The position numbers and the translations under genes were made by a program. 64,000 nt of DNA from Candidatus Aegiribacteria sp. (GTDB lineage: Bacteria > Fermentibacterota > Fermentibacteria > Fermentibacterales > JCC-6): contig WTBT01000048.1 of NCBI GenBank assembly GCA_013138965.1, positions 1 through 64,000 of the forward strand, given 5' to 3'. A model generated the notes under the pieces. It made no database searches, had not been told where the DNA came from, and saw only the letters and a program-made list of their open reading frames with translations. Each line of letters starts with the position of its first letter. Positions within the stretch are counted from its first letter, which is position 1. This document shows positions 8,332 through 17,420 of the stretch, one piece after another.

Positions 8332-10008
8332 TTGGCTCAGATTCGTGTTCTTCCTGATACTGTTATCAATATGATCTCAGCAGGTGAAGTGGTGGAGAGG
8401 CCTGCATCTGTTGTAAAGGAACTGATTGAGAACGCCCTTGATGCGGAAGCCACAGAGATCATCGTAGAGCTGGAACAGGGGGGAAGAAAGTCCATAATTG
8501 TACGGGACAACGGTCTGGGCATGAACAGGCATGACCTTCTCCTCTCCGTTCAGAGACATGCGACAAGTAAGATCTCCTCCAGCAGTGATCTTTCATCACT
8601 TTCTACACTGGGATTCAGAGGTGAAGCTCTTCCAAGCATTGCCGCTGTGACTCATTTTACCATTCTTACCTCAGACGGAGTTGACGGCTTTCGAATGCGA
8701 ATGGACGGCGGAATTCTCAGGGATGTTTCTCCCGCTGCCAGAACCAGGGGCACTTCGGTAACCGCAACTGGACTCTTTTACAACCAGCCGGCAAGAAGGC
8801 GTTTTCTCAGGACACAGGCTACCGAGCTTTCCTGGGTGGAGAGATACATTACCGGATCCGCGCTCGCGAGGGAAGAGATTGCCTTCAGATTACTCCATAA
8901 CGGGAATGAACTCTTTCATCTGCCGGCAGGCCAGTCAGTTCCTGAAAGGCTTCGTTCTCGATACGGACTGCCCGGGGACAGCAGGTACGTTAAGTCCGAA
9001 GGACACTCGAGGGGAACATCCGTGAAGCTCATCTGGTTTCCCGACAGTCGATGGAACAGGAAAAGTCATCAATATATTCTGGTCAACGGCAGAATGGTCT
9101 ATACCGGCCTGGTCTCTGGCCCTGTCGATGCGGCTCTGGCCGGGCCGGCGGGTTATCCACTTCTGTACTGCAGTGTATCTGCGCCCCCGGATGAAGTGGA
9201 TGTTAACGTCCATCCTCAGAAGCGTGAAGTAAGATTCAGAAAGCCATCATCGATACGGGAAGCTGTTGAAACTGCCCTTGGCGAACTCCCATCATCCAGA
9301 AAAAGTAAAATGAAGTTGCCGACCGGCATAAGAGAATCCTTCGGTATTCCCCATAATGGAACCGATGGAAGGATGTATTCTGAAGATCTTTTCAACGCTG
9401 CGCTGCAGGTACAGGCTCCTGGTGCAGTCGATACTGCAGGGAAGATGGAGTATGATTTTCCAATGGTTCAGATAGGCAGGTCGTATCTTGTGACATCCAC
9501 CGACAAAGGCATAGTTCTTATCGACCAGCACGCAGCCCATGAAAGGATACTGTTTGAAACGGTACTAAATTCCATGAACAGTGATTCGGAATCCGGGCAG
9601 CAGAAACTCCTCCTTCCCGAGTATATCAGGCTCGATGCCCCCGAAAGGGAGCAACTGGGTGATTACCATGCTGTCCTTAACAGGTCCGGATTCGAGTTTC
9701 ACATAGATGGAGATACTCTTGTTCTTACCGCTGTTCCTCCGGGAACCTTTCACGGAATAAGCGCATTGAGGGAGATACTCAGGTCCCTTCAGGATCCTGA
9801 GAGCAAAGATATGCCCATTCGCGAGAAAGTGGCTGCAGCGGCAGCCTGCGCAGGTGCGGTGAAATTTGGTGACCCACTCTCGCCTCTTGAGACAAGGCAT
9901 CTCGTAGATCAGCTGTTTTCCACATCGGATCCATTTCACTGCCCTCATGGAAGACCTACACTTATCGAGATCTCTTTCGAAGAGCTTGGTGAGAAATTTG
10001 GACGTTAA
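8332..10008 (+). CDS. mutL: DNA mismatch repair protein MutL, endonuclease type
   Basis: Couples MutS mismatch recognition to strand incision. The start is TTG 8332, with AAAGGAA just upstream; an apparent longer frame runs into the tRNA and is not real. GHKL ATPase motifs: ELIENALDA, DNGLGM, TLGFRGEALPSI. The C-terminal dimerisation domain holds the metal-binding motif DQHAAHERILFE, an exact DQHA(X)2E(X)4E, plus ACAGAVKFGD and CPHGRPTL. Such MutL proteins nick DNA themselves, so strand choice would not depend on MutH. miaA overlaps the 3' end, a common mutL-miaA pairing. Confidence 0.96.
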   Translation: MAQIRVLPDTVINMISAGEVVERPASVVKELIENALDAEATEIIVELEQGGRKSIIVRDNGLGMNRHDLLLSVQRHATSKISSSSDLSSLSTLGFRGEALPSIAAVTHFTILTSDGVDGFRMRMDGGILRDVSPAARTRGTSVTATGLFYNQPARRRFLRTQATELSWVERYITGSALAREEIAFRLLHNGNELFHLPAGQSVPERLRSRYGLPGDSRYVKSEGHSRGTSVKLIWFPDSRWNRKSHQYILVNGRMVYTGLVSGPVDAALAGPAGYPLLYCSVSAPPDEVDVNVHPQKREVRFRKPSSIREAVETALGELPSSRKSKMKLPTGIRESFGIPHNGTDGRMYSEDLFNAALQVQAPGAVDTAGKMEYDFPMVQIGRSYLVTSTDKGIVLIDQHAAHERILFETVLNSMNSDSESGQQKLLLPEYIRLDAPEREQLGDYHAVLNRSGFEFHIDGDTLVLTAVPPGTFHGISALREILRSLQDPESKDMPIREKVAAAAACAGAVKFGDPLSPLETRHLVDQLFSTSDPFHCPHGRPTLIEISFEELGEKFGR

Positions 10009-10915
10009 CCCGGCTGTACCTGTGCTTACCGGGTGCACTGCCTCGGGGAAAACCGGAGTACTTCTCAAGCTGAGACAAAAGTATGAAATAGAAGTTGTAA
10101 GTGCGGATTCCAGACAGGTTTACAGAGGGCTGAATATCGGAACAGCGAAACCTTCATCGGAAGATCAGTCCGTACTTGTTCATCATCTTATCGACTTCAT
10201 TAATCTGGATGAAACTTTCTCAGCAGGGATGTTCGCAAGGGAAGCATGGCGGCTGATCTCTGAAATAAGAAACAGGAATTCGATTCCAGTGATAGCCGGC
10301 GGAACAGCCCTTTATCTGATGGCACTTACCGGAGGCCTTGATCCTATGCCTTCTAAGTGCAGCGGTGTAAGGGAAGGCTTGATAGTTCTTGAGCGGGAAG
10401 CTCCTGGAGTTCTATACCGCATGCTTAAGAGGCTTGATCCTCTCACCGCCGCGGCTACGGGAGAAGGAGATATCAGAAGACAGGTCAGAGCGCTTGAACT
10501 TTACGCATTGACAGGTTCAGTACCTTCCGCCCTGCGAAAGGGGGGAGATCCGCTACTGAAGAGTATGTTCAGAATAGTCGGCATTGCCCTGCCCAGGGAG
10601 GAGCATCGCAGGAGAATAAGGGCGAGGGCTTTCAACATGATCAATCAGGGATTGGTAGATGAAGTCAAATCCCTTCTGGGTGCAGGCTGGGGAAGAGAAA
10701 GCGTTCTCGGAAGGACTATAGGATACAGGGAGGTTCTTGATTTCCTGGATGGTACCATTGCCTCTATAGAGGAGACTGTAGAGGCTATTTCCACAAGCAC
10801 GTGGCATCTTGTGAGAAGGCAGAAAAACATGTTCGGGCGGCTTGAAGGTATTGTATGGGTCGAAGACAACCCGGATCTTATAGAGGAATTACTGTTCGGT
10901 GAAAGGGGATTTTAA
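9998..10915 (+). CDS. miaA: tRNA dimethylallyltransferase
   Basis: Adds the dimethylallyl group to A37 of tRNAs reading UNN codons. P-loop TGCTASGKTG, then VVSADSRQVYRGLNIGTAKP and HHLIDFINLDETFSAG, IAGGTALYL, and R-rich RRQVRALELY, all family hallmarks. No ATG fits, so TTG 9998 is preferred because it leaves eight residues before the P-loop, as usual; TTG 9986 is an alternative. The gene overlaps the end of mutL and its stop touches the next start. Confidence 0.93.
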   Translation: MDVNPAVPVLTGCTASGKTGVLLKLRQKYEIEVVSADSRQVYRGLNIGTAKPSSEDQSVLVHHLIDFINLDETFSAGMFAREAWRLISEIRNRNSIPVIAGGTALYLMALTGGLDPMPSKCSGVREGLIVLEREAPGVLYRMLKRLDPLTAAATGEGDIRRQVRALELYALTGSVPSALRKGGDPLLKSMFRIVGIALPREEHRRRIRARAFNMINQGLVDEVKSLLGAGWGRESVLGRTIGYREVLDFLDGTIASIEETVEAISTSTWHLVRRQKNMFGRLEGIVWVEDNPDLIEELLFGERGF

Positions 10916-12069
10916 TGGAGAAGAAGAGGGAATCGGGAGAGATACTCGAGCACATGCTCCTGGAGGAGGTAAAGATAGAGGATATCCATTACATCGATCC
11001 TCCTGATGAATGGAACCCTGTGCTCCATCAGAAGGAACCTAACGTACCTCCGGTGCTTATTGAGGAGAAGTTACAGGAGGATGAAAAAGAGTTCAAGGAG
11101 TACTGTCTTCTGGCTCATCACAGGAGTTTCTGGAAGGCCAATGCGAAGGGGCAGTTCACAATAAGAGCACTGGTTGTGCGAAGTAGTGTACAGATATCCC
11201 TGGCTCACGAATCCATAAGGAACTGTACGGAGGAAGCACTGCTGTTCGATGCTCTTCTTCGTAACGGATTATGCGAAAACAGGAGCAGGCTTTCGGAACT
11301 CCTGGGGTATTCAAGGGCAAGAATAACCCAGATACTCAATCTTCTTAAACTTCCGCCAGAAATGCGGCGGAAACTTCTTCTAACTGATGATATCAGCGAG
11401 TTCCAGCTTCGGCCCATAGTCCGGATCGCGGATAAAAGAGATCGGAAAAATATGTTCAACCACCTTATAAAGGGGAAGCTTACTGGAAGGCAGATGGCTC
11501 TCTTTGTCGATGAGAAGGAGAGGGATGTCGAGTATGATAATGAGCCGTTAGCGGATATAGAAGATCTCATGGACGCGGATGTTCAGGTGGATGAATCGGA
11601 GATGAAGGACTCGGAAGAATCAATTGATGAAGCGGGTTCCAGTGCTGTCGTTCAACCGGCTTACACGGCAGAACTGACGCAGCTTCTGAAACTCAGGAGC
11701 AGTGAGTGGGAAAAGGAGCTTGAGAAAAGGGGTGTCAGCCGGATCGATATGGAATTCCTGAAAGGGATATTCAAACTTCAAACCGGTCTTTACAGAGTGG
11801 CTGTGGATATCCTTGAGGGAGTTATAGAAGCAAACCCGTATTATGCTCCGGCATATTTCTATGTAGGTAAGTGTAAAAACCTCCTGGGAGATCCCGGTTC
11901 AGCTGAAAATGCCCTGAGATCAGCTCTTGAACTGTTGCCCGAAGAACCGGATTATCTGGTGGAACTTGCCATAGTTCTTGAAAAGCTTAAAAGAGATAGT
12001 GAGGCTTCAGCGTTCTACAAGAAAGCCGGCTCAATTCGAAAGAAATCCCAGATGGGAGATGCCAGGTGA
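10915..12069 (+). CDS. ParB/KorB-type HTH protein fused to TPR repeats
   Basis: 384 residues. The N-terminus has a degenerate ParB-like opening (VKIEDIHYIDPPDEW) without the usual GERR box. Around residues 100-165 there is a KorB/ParB-type helix-turn-helix: NRSRLSELLGYSRARITQIL followed by LLKLPPEMRRKLL. An acidic linker follows (residues ~195-245), and then C-terminal TPR repeats (VDILEGVIEANPYYAPAYFY, NALRSALELLPEEPDYLVEL). I infer sequence-specific DNA binding plus a protein-interaction module, not chromosome partitioning: parA is absent. It sits between miaA and a lipoprotein with overlapping ends. Confidence 0.7.
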   Translation: MEKKRESGEILEHMLLEEVKIEDIHYIDPPDEWNPVLHQKEPNVPPVLIEEKLQEDEKEFKEYCLLAHHRSFWKANAKGQFTIRALVVRSSVQISLAHESIRNCTEEALLFDALLRNGLCENRSRLSELLGYSRARITQILNLLKLPPEMRRKLLLTDDISEFQLRPIVRIADKRDRKNMFNHLIKGKLTGRQMALFVDEKERDVEYDNEPLADIEDLMDADVQVDESEMKDSEESIDEAGSSAVVQPAYTAELTQLLKLRSSEWEKELEKRGVSRIDMEFLKGIFKLQTGLYRVAVDILEGVIEANPYYAPAYFYVGKCKNLLGDPGSAENALRSALELLPEEPDYLVELAIVLEKLKRDSEASAFYKKAGSIRKKSQMGDAR

Positions 12070-13655
12070 GATACGGGGCATTTCTGCTTTTTCTTCTTAT
12101 TCTGATCTCATGCGCGAAGATGGCGCCCCCCGGAGGAGGGCCTGAGGATGAGGCGCCTCCTGAGATACTTTCCGTGTTTCCTCCTCCGGGAGCCGGCTAT
12201 ACGGATCTGAGAAGAATAATCGTTGAATGGAGTGAAAGACTGGATGAAGCTTCTTCCGCTGTTTTCATTTATCCGAAAGTCGAATACAGCCTTGAACTAA
12301 GCGGTTCTACTATGAAGATAGAACTTGGGGCAGCCGTCGAAGAGGAACCCCTGGTAATTCACCTGCCGAAGGAGATCAGGGACAGGCGTGGCAATCAGGC
12401 GGGTATTTCGGTTGACCTGGTCTACAGTTCTGCTGATTCGTTGCCAGGGGGACAGCTGATGATCTCCATGGTCAGGCAGGGGGGAGGCAATCTCTCAACG
12501 ATTACGCTGGTGGAACTCTACAGAGACTCGCTTCTTCTTCGGAGGACGATCCCGGATTCAACCGGCACAGCATGGATAAAATGGCTTGATCCCGGAGATT
12601 ACAGTCTTCTCTGTTACGAAGACCCGGACAGGTCGTACCAGTGGAACTCCCAGCAGGAAGCTGGTATCGATACCTCGGTTACGCTTATAGCAAATGACAG
12701 CATGGCAGTTGATTTCACGCTGACCGTTGTGGATACGGCAGGCCCTGTCCTTACCGAGATAACAGCCTTCGACAGTTATCATTTACAGCTCCTTTTCAAC
12801 GAAGAAGTATCCTACGAATCATTCAGCAGGGGAGATGTGGTTCTGAAAGACAGCCTTGGTGATGAGATACCCGTTAACGGTTTCTGGCTGCCGGGAGGGT
12901 TTTCAGGAAATACCGTTGTACTTGAATCCACCAGAATTCCCGATGCGGAGATCACCGTGTTTATTTCCGGTGTCGAAGACCTTATGCTCAATTCCTCTCC
13001 ATCGGATTCACTTGAGTTCTTCGGTGTCGATTCGATACCTGCGGACAGTCTCAGAATCCGCTCCTACTATCCTGCTCCGGGATCGGACAATGCCGACCCT
13101 GCCGGTCCCTACATGATTTCCTTCAGCTACTGGATAGATCCTGATTCACTTGCTGCAAGATTCAGCCTTAGAAGTGTAGCTGACAGCGTGCTGGTTCAGG
13201 GAACTCTAACCGTAGTTGATGGCAGGTCTTTTGAGTTCTATCCTGATCATCAGCTCATTGGCGAACAGCAGTACAGGTTTGAACTGCTTCCGGGTCTTTC
13301 GACAATGTGGGGTGATACCCTCAGAATACCCTTCACATGGGTTTTTTCGCCATATTGGGGAGATGAGCCGGGTTCGATAAGCGGCAGAATCACCGGTTCG
13401 GTATCCCCGGCAGCGACACTCCAGATAAGCAGAACCGGAGGAGGAGGGGATGCCGCGGTAACCTACGCTACGGTTCAGCCGGGGGATTACCGGGTCAACG
13501 ATATACCGGCTGGACGTTATACGGTTGCGGCCTTCATCGACACCGACGCCTCCGGGACCTGGGGCCCCATGGAGCCCTATGGAACGTTTCCCGGTGTGAT
13601 CCTTGTTCAGCCGGGGCTTATCACGGATGAGGTGCATATTGAAATTCTTCCCTGA
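12066..13655 (+). CDS. Ig-like (SbsA/Big_5-type) outer-membrane lipoprotein
   Basis: GTG start overlapping the previous stop by four bases. Signal peptide with lipobox LISC at about residue 16, followed by the AKMAPPGGGPEDEAPP segment typical of this lipoprotein family in Bacteroidota relatives. The body consists of beta domains of the SbsA Ig-like type (EILSVFPPPGAGY, IIVEWSERLDEAS; again near residue 340 with IRSYYPAPGSDNADPAGPYM) and a C-terminal domain like a carboxypeptidase-regulatory fold (YRVNDIPAGRYTVAAFIDTD). Function is unknown, likely an envelope-attached surface protein. Confidence 0.75.
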   Translation: MRYGAFLLFLLILISCAKMAPPGGGPEDEAPPEILSVFPPPGAGYTDLRRIIVEWSERLDEASSAVFIYPKVEYSLELSGSTMKIELGAAVEEEPLVIHLPKEIRDRRGNQAGISVDLVYSSADSLPGGQLMISMVRQGGGNLSTITLVELYRDSLLLRRTIPDSTGTAWIKWLDPGDYSLLCYEDPDRSYQWNSQQEAGIDTSVTLIANDSMAVDFTLTVVDTAGPVLTEITAFDSYHLQLLFNEEVSYESFSRGDVVLKDSLGDEIPVNGFWLPGGFSGNTVVLESTRIPDAEITVFISGVEDLMLNSSPSDSLEFFGVDSIPADSLRIRSYYPAPGSDNADPAGPYMISFSYWIDPDSLAARFSLRSVADSVLVQGTLTVVDGRSFEFYPDHQLIGEQQYRFELLPGLSTMWGDTLRIPFTWVFSPYWGDEPGSISGRITGSVSPAATLQISRTGGGGDAAVTYATVQPGDYRVNDIPAGRYTVAAFIDTDASGTWGPMEPYGTFPGVILVQPGLITDEVHIEILP

Positions 13656-14433
13656 GGAAAGATTCAACAGGAAGGACTGCGTAAGCTGCGGCACCTGCGC
13701 CACTGTCTGTCCTTCGCATGCTATAGAGATTCGCGACGGGTATCCGTTTTTCAATAGCTCTCTATGCATCCTCTGCGGACACTGCGGAATATTCTGTCCG
13801 GTGAACGCGTTCGGAATGGAACCACTTCCCCTGAATGCAGCCACTGAGCAGCAGTACAGGTCACTTCTTGAAACCAGAAGATCCATACGATTCTACTCAG
13901 ATAAAGTCCCATCGGAAGACGAGATAAATACATTGATCTCCGTTTTGTCTCAATCTCCCACAGGTGTGAATCTACAGGGCATCACTATACGCACGGTTAG
14001 AGGAGTTGATGCCGTTGCCAGGCTCCTGAAGCCTGTACGAAAGATGCTTAAGATTCTCGCGTTTACCGGTCTTCTTCATATTATCGGGAAGGTCACCGGT
14101 ATGTCGGACTATATTGGACGATTAAGAGGGGGAGAGGATATGATCTTCAGGGGAGCGCCGGTTGTGCTGTTCTTCCATGTTTCTCGAAAGAATCCTACCG
14201 GCTGCGCGGACGGAGTCATCGCCGCAACAGCAGTTATGTACCATGCGGTATCGATGGGAATGGGTACTCTCTGGAACGGTGTGGCTGAGAAGATCTATCC
14301 TTTTACAGGGGCATGGCACACTCCCCGGACCAGGGGAACAAGGCTTGCCGCCGTCCTGTGTGTTGGTTACACTGCCCTGGAGCCGAAATGGAAGGCTCCA
14401 CCAAGGAGCTACAACGTTCTGAACCCGGACTAA
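13639..14433 (+). CDS. ferredoxin-nitroreductase fusion
   Basis: TTG 13639 is chosen because GATGAGGTG at 13627-13635 precedes it; the gene overlaps the lipoprotein by 17 bases. Residues ~10-60 hold two 4Fe-4S motifs, CVSCGTCATVCP and CILCGHCGIFCP. From about residue 75 a nitroreductase-like FMN domain follows, with the phosphate-binding RRSIRFYSDKVPS and SPTGVNLQ segments. The likely role is ferredoxin-linked, FMN-dependent reduction of an unknown substrate. This is the last gene before the 14.6-29.2 kb region. Confidence 0.85.
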   Translation: MKFFPEERFNRKDCVSCGTCATVCPSHAIEIRDGYPFFNSSLCILCGHCGIFCPVNAFGMEPLPLNAATEQQYRSLLETRRSIRFYSDKVPSEDEINTLISVLSQSPTGVNLQGITIRTVRGVDAVARLLKPVRKMLKILAFTGLLHIIGKVTGMSDYIGRLRGGEDMIFRGAPVVLFFHVSRKNPTGCADGVIAATAVMYHAVSMGMGTLWNGVAEKIYPFTGAWHTPRTRGTRLAAVLCVGYTALEPKWKAPPRSYNVLNPD

Positions 14434-14460
14434 AGAATTGGTAATCAACCCTTCAAGTGC

Positions 14461-14490
14461 TTGACATGGAAGGACTGACCTCTGTATTGT
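14461..14490 (+). promoter_or_regulatory. candidate promoter of the ferritin-like gene
   Basis: A perfect -35 TTGACA at 14461-14466 and a weaker -10 TATTGT at 14485-14490, with an 18-base spacer. The coding start is about 95 bases downstream, after a T-rich stretch, so a moderately long leader is expected. Confidence 0.45.
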
Positions 14491-14585
14491 CTGTTCAGGA
14501 AAGAAATAACGTTTGGATAGGAGATGTCGGGGAGTTCTTCTTTTTTTGGTGTTTTTGTATTATCTGGAGTTGAAGGAGTATGGCA

Positions 14586-15077
14586 ATGAGTATTGTCTTT
14601 AATGCATGGGAAATATTTGAAGTAGCAGAGGAAATTGAACGCAACGGTGCCAAATTTTACCGCAAAGCCGCAGAGAGTATTAAGAATCCGGACACACGAA
14701 GCAGATTACTGGAGCTAGCCGAGTGGGAGGCGCGGCACGAAGTAAGCTTCGCCGATATAAAAAACGGACTTTCCGAGCAGGAGCGCCAGGATACGGTCTG
14801 GGACCCTGAAAACAAAGACGCGTTGTATCTGCAGGCAATGGCCGATGGCCATGTCTTCGACCTGAAAACAGACCCCTATGAAAAGCTCGGTGACAAAGAA
14901 AACCCGGAAGATATCCTGAAAGCAGCTATCGCTCTGGAAAAGGAAGCTATCGCCTATTTTCTTGGCTTGAAGGCGCTTGTGCCGGCACGTATGGGAAAGG
15001 AAAAAGTGGACACAATCATCAGGGAAGAAATGGGCCATATAGGTATCTTGAACCAGGAATTAACGGCTTTGAAATAG
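14586..15077 (+). CDS. rubrerythrin/ferritin-like diiron protein
   Basis: Four-helix diiron fold. Likely ligands: Glu in EEIERNGAKFY, Glu and His in LAEWEARHEVSF, Glu in ALEKEAIAYF, and Glu/His in REEMGHIGILN, i.e. the EXXH pairs of the family. It has no rubredoxin domain. ATG 14586 is preferred over ATG 14580 because GAAGGAG ends at 14577. It is convergent with the hybrid kinase gene, 16 bases away. A peroxide- or oxygen-scavenging role would suit an oxygen-sensitive corrinoid/iron-sulphur system next door, but this link is inference. Confidence 0.8.
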   Translation: MSIVFNAWEIFEVAEEIERNGAKFYRKAAESIKNPDTRSRLLELAEWEARHEVSFADIKNGLSEQERQDTVWDPENKDALYLQAMADGHVFDLKTDPYEKLGDKENPEDILKAAIALEKEAIAYFLGLKALVPARMGKEKVDTIIREEMGHIGILNQELTALK

Positions 15078-15093
15078 ACTGCGCCAGGTAATT

Positions 15094-17388
15094 TCATTGC
15101 TCAATTACCTCGCGTACTTTTTTTGCCAGTTCATCTCTGGTGAAGGGTTTCTGAATGAAATTCATTCCTATGCCCAACACGCCATGATGGGAGATTATAT
15201 CGGCTGTGTAACCGGACATGAAAAGCGTCTTGATTCCCGGTCTTACTGCTTCAATCGCTTTGCTTAACTCATGACCGCTCATTTTGGGCATCACCACATC
15301 GGTTAAAAGAAGCGCGATATTCATATTGCCCTTTTCACACAGCGCAAGCGCGTCGCCCGGAGTTAAAGCCACCAGAACATCATAGCCGATAGTCTCCAGA
15401 ATCTTCGTTGTAAGATTGCGCACCATCTCATCGTCTTCAGCCAGAAGTATCGTTCCGTACTCGAATGATTCCGGCGCTTCAACGGCTGTCTCTGCTTCCT
15501 TCTTCTTTTCTGCGCATCGGGGAAAATACAACTTGAAGGTCGTCCCATGCCCCGGCTCGCTGTAAACATTAATGAATCCGTTGTGCTGTTTGATGATGCC
15601 GTAGACTGTGGCAAGCCCCAATCCAGTTCCCCCCGCTTTATCTTTCGTGGTGAAAAAGGGTTCGAAAACATGGGCCAGGGTTTCCCTGTCCATACCTATA
15701 CCATTATCACTCATCCCCAGCATAACGAAACAGCCGGGAACAAATCCGAGATGTCCCTGACAATATACCTCATCAATTGTGAGATTGGCAGTTTCGATGG
15801 TCAGCTTGCCCCCATCATGCATAGCGTCACGGGCGTTGATTCCAAGGTTGGCCACTATCTGATTGATCTGCCCCTGATCGGCCTTAATGGCCCACAGGTC
15901 TTTCGCGGGTATGAAAGAGATGTCAATGTCTTCACCGAGGAGTCGGGCAAGCATTATCTTCATTTCCTCGATCAGTGGATTCAGATTGACAATTCTGGGT
16001 TCAATGGTCTGTTTGCGGGAAAAGGCCAGCAGTTGTCGGGTGATTTCAGCGGAATGCCGGGCTGCCTTCTGTATCTCACGCAGATCTTTCATCATCGGGT
16101 CGTGCAGGTCGATTGTATCCATGATCAGTTCGGTATATCCAAGTATGACGCCCAGCATGTTGTTAAAATCGTGCGCCACACCCCCGGCGAGCCTTCCGAC
16201 AGTCTCCATTTTCTGCGACTGCATTAATCTTCTTTCGAGAACACGCTGCTTTGTCACATCATGCTTGACTCCGATATAGTTGATTATTTTCCCTTCGCTG
16301 TCTAAAACCGGAGAAATCGTGACTTCCTCGGTAAACAACGTTCCATCTTTGCCCTTGTTGATTATCTCGCCCCGCCATGTCTCGCCTCTTGCGAGGGTGT
16401 TCCACATCTCCCTGTAGAAGGCCTCGTCCTGTCTGCCGCTATGTAAGATGCGGGGATTCCGGCCGATGATCTCCTCCAGCGCATAGCCGGTCAATCTCTC
16501 GAACGCCGGGTTGACGTACTGAATGGTTCCTTCCGTATCCGTGATAACCACCAGATCAGCGGTCTGGTCAATGGCTGAAATTAAACGTTTCTGTTCCGCT
16601 TCAGCATGCCTGCGCCGGGTAATGTCACTGATAATCCCGATTGCGTTCCATTTACCCTTAAGTTTCGTGGCGGACATGGATAGTTCCACGGGAAATTCCG
16701 TTCCATCCTTTTTCAACGCGGTTAATTCCAGTGTTTTGCCTACAGCCGCACCTCTGCCGGTTTTCTGAAAGCCGGCAAATCCTTTACTATATGCGTCATA
16801 GTATCTATTCGGAGCGATATATCTGTGCAATTCTTTCCCTATTGCTTCATCTTCTGTATAGCCGAACATTTTTTCCGCGGCAGGGTTCCATAATGATATA
16901 TTTCCATTGTTATCTATCATAATTATCGCGTTCTGTGCCGCAGAGCAAACACCACGGAACTTTTCTTCACTTTCCTGCAGCTCTCGCAGCGTCCTGCGGC
17001 TTTCCAGTTCAACATTTTTCTTTTCCAAAGCTTTAAGAACCGCCTGGCCTAAGCGTTTGATATGCTGCTTTATCACATAATCATCGGCTCCTTCCCGCAT
17101 ACAATCAACGGCTATGTCCTCATTCATGGAACCGGTTAAAATCACGAAAGGGGTAAGGGGGCATTTTCTCTGTTTTATTCTCAATGCGGATATAGCGTCA
17201 AACAAAGGCAGGGTATAATCGGAAATAATCAGATCGGGTTTGAATGCTTCCAGTGCCCTATGAAACCCCTCTTCTGTATCCACCACCTGAACGGTATAGT
17301 TTTCCAGAACCGTTTTCAATTCCCGTTCAGCCAGTTCGGCGTCGGAAAGAACATCTTCCACGATCAATACACGCAGTATCTTTTTCAT
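15094..17388 (-). CDS. hybrid sensor histidine kinase (REC-PAS-PAS-HisKA-HATPase-REC)
   Basis: About 764 residues, cytoplasmic, no membrane segments. Order: receiver with phospho-Asp in LIISDYTLP (~residue 57); PAS (~145-260); PAS (~270-385); HisKA with phospho-His in GGVAHDFNNML (~406); HATPase with N box NLGINARDAMHDGG, DNGIGMD and GGTGLGLATV; C-terminal receiver with Asp in LLTDVVMP and Lys in FIQKPF. The start is taken as ATG 17388; an in-frame TTG lies two codons earlier. Last gene of the methyltransferase operon, 32 bases after the single receiver. No output domain is present, so phosphoryl groups must be passed on or used for protein contacts. Confidence 0.93.
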   Translation of the reverse strand: MKKILRVLIVEDVLSDAELAERELKTVLENYTVQVVDTEEGFHRALEAFKPDLIISDYTLPLFDAISALRIKQRKCPLTPFVILTGSMNEDIAVDCMREGADDYVIKQHIKRLGQAVLKALEKKNVELESRRTLRELQESEEKFRGVCSAAQNAIIMIDNNGNISLWNPAAEKMFGYTEDEAIGKELHRYIAPNRYYDAYSKGFAGFQKTGRGAAVGKTLELTALKKDGTEFPVELSMSATKLKGKWNAIGIISDITRRRHAEAEQKRLISAIDQTADLVVITDTEGTIQYVNPAFERLTGYALEEIIGRNPRILHSGRQDEAFYREMWNTLARGETWRGEIINKGKDGTLFTEEVTISPVLDSEGKIINYIGVKHDVTKQRVLERRLMQSQKMETVGRLAGGVAHDFNNMLGVILGYTELIMDTIDLHDPMMKDLREIQKAARHSAEITRQLLAFSRKQTIEPRIVNLNPLIEEMKIMLARLLGEDIDISFIPAKDLWAIKADQGQINQIVANLGINARDAMHDGGKLTIETANLTIDEVYCQGHLGFVPGCFVMLGMSDNGIGMDRETLAHVFEPFFTTKDKAGGTGLGLATVYGIIKQHNGFINVYSEPGHGTTFKLYFPRCAEKKKEAETAVEAPESFEYGTILLAEDDEMVRNLTTKILETIGYDVLVALTPGDALALCEKGNMNIALLLTDVVMPKMSGHELSKAIEAVRPGIKTLFMSGYTADIISHHGVLGIGMNFIQKPFTRDELAKKVREVIEQ

Positions 17389-17420
17389 ACTCAATTCACT
17401 TTTTTATATGGTTGCTGTTC

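Noticed and set aside
14434-14460. Terminator after the nitroreductase gene
   Set aside because: Only a five-base stem with a long loop can be drawn; no T-tract.
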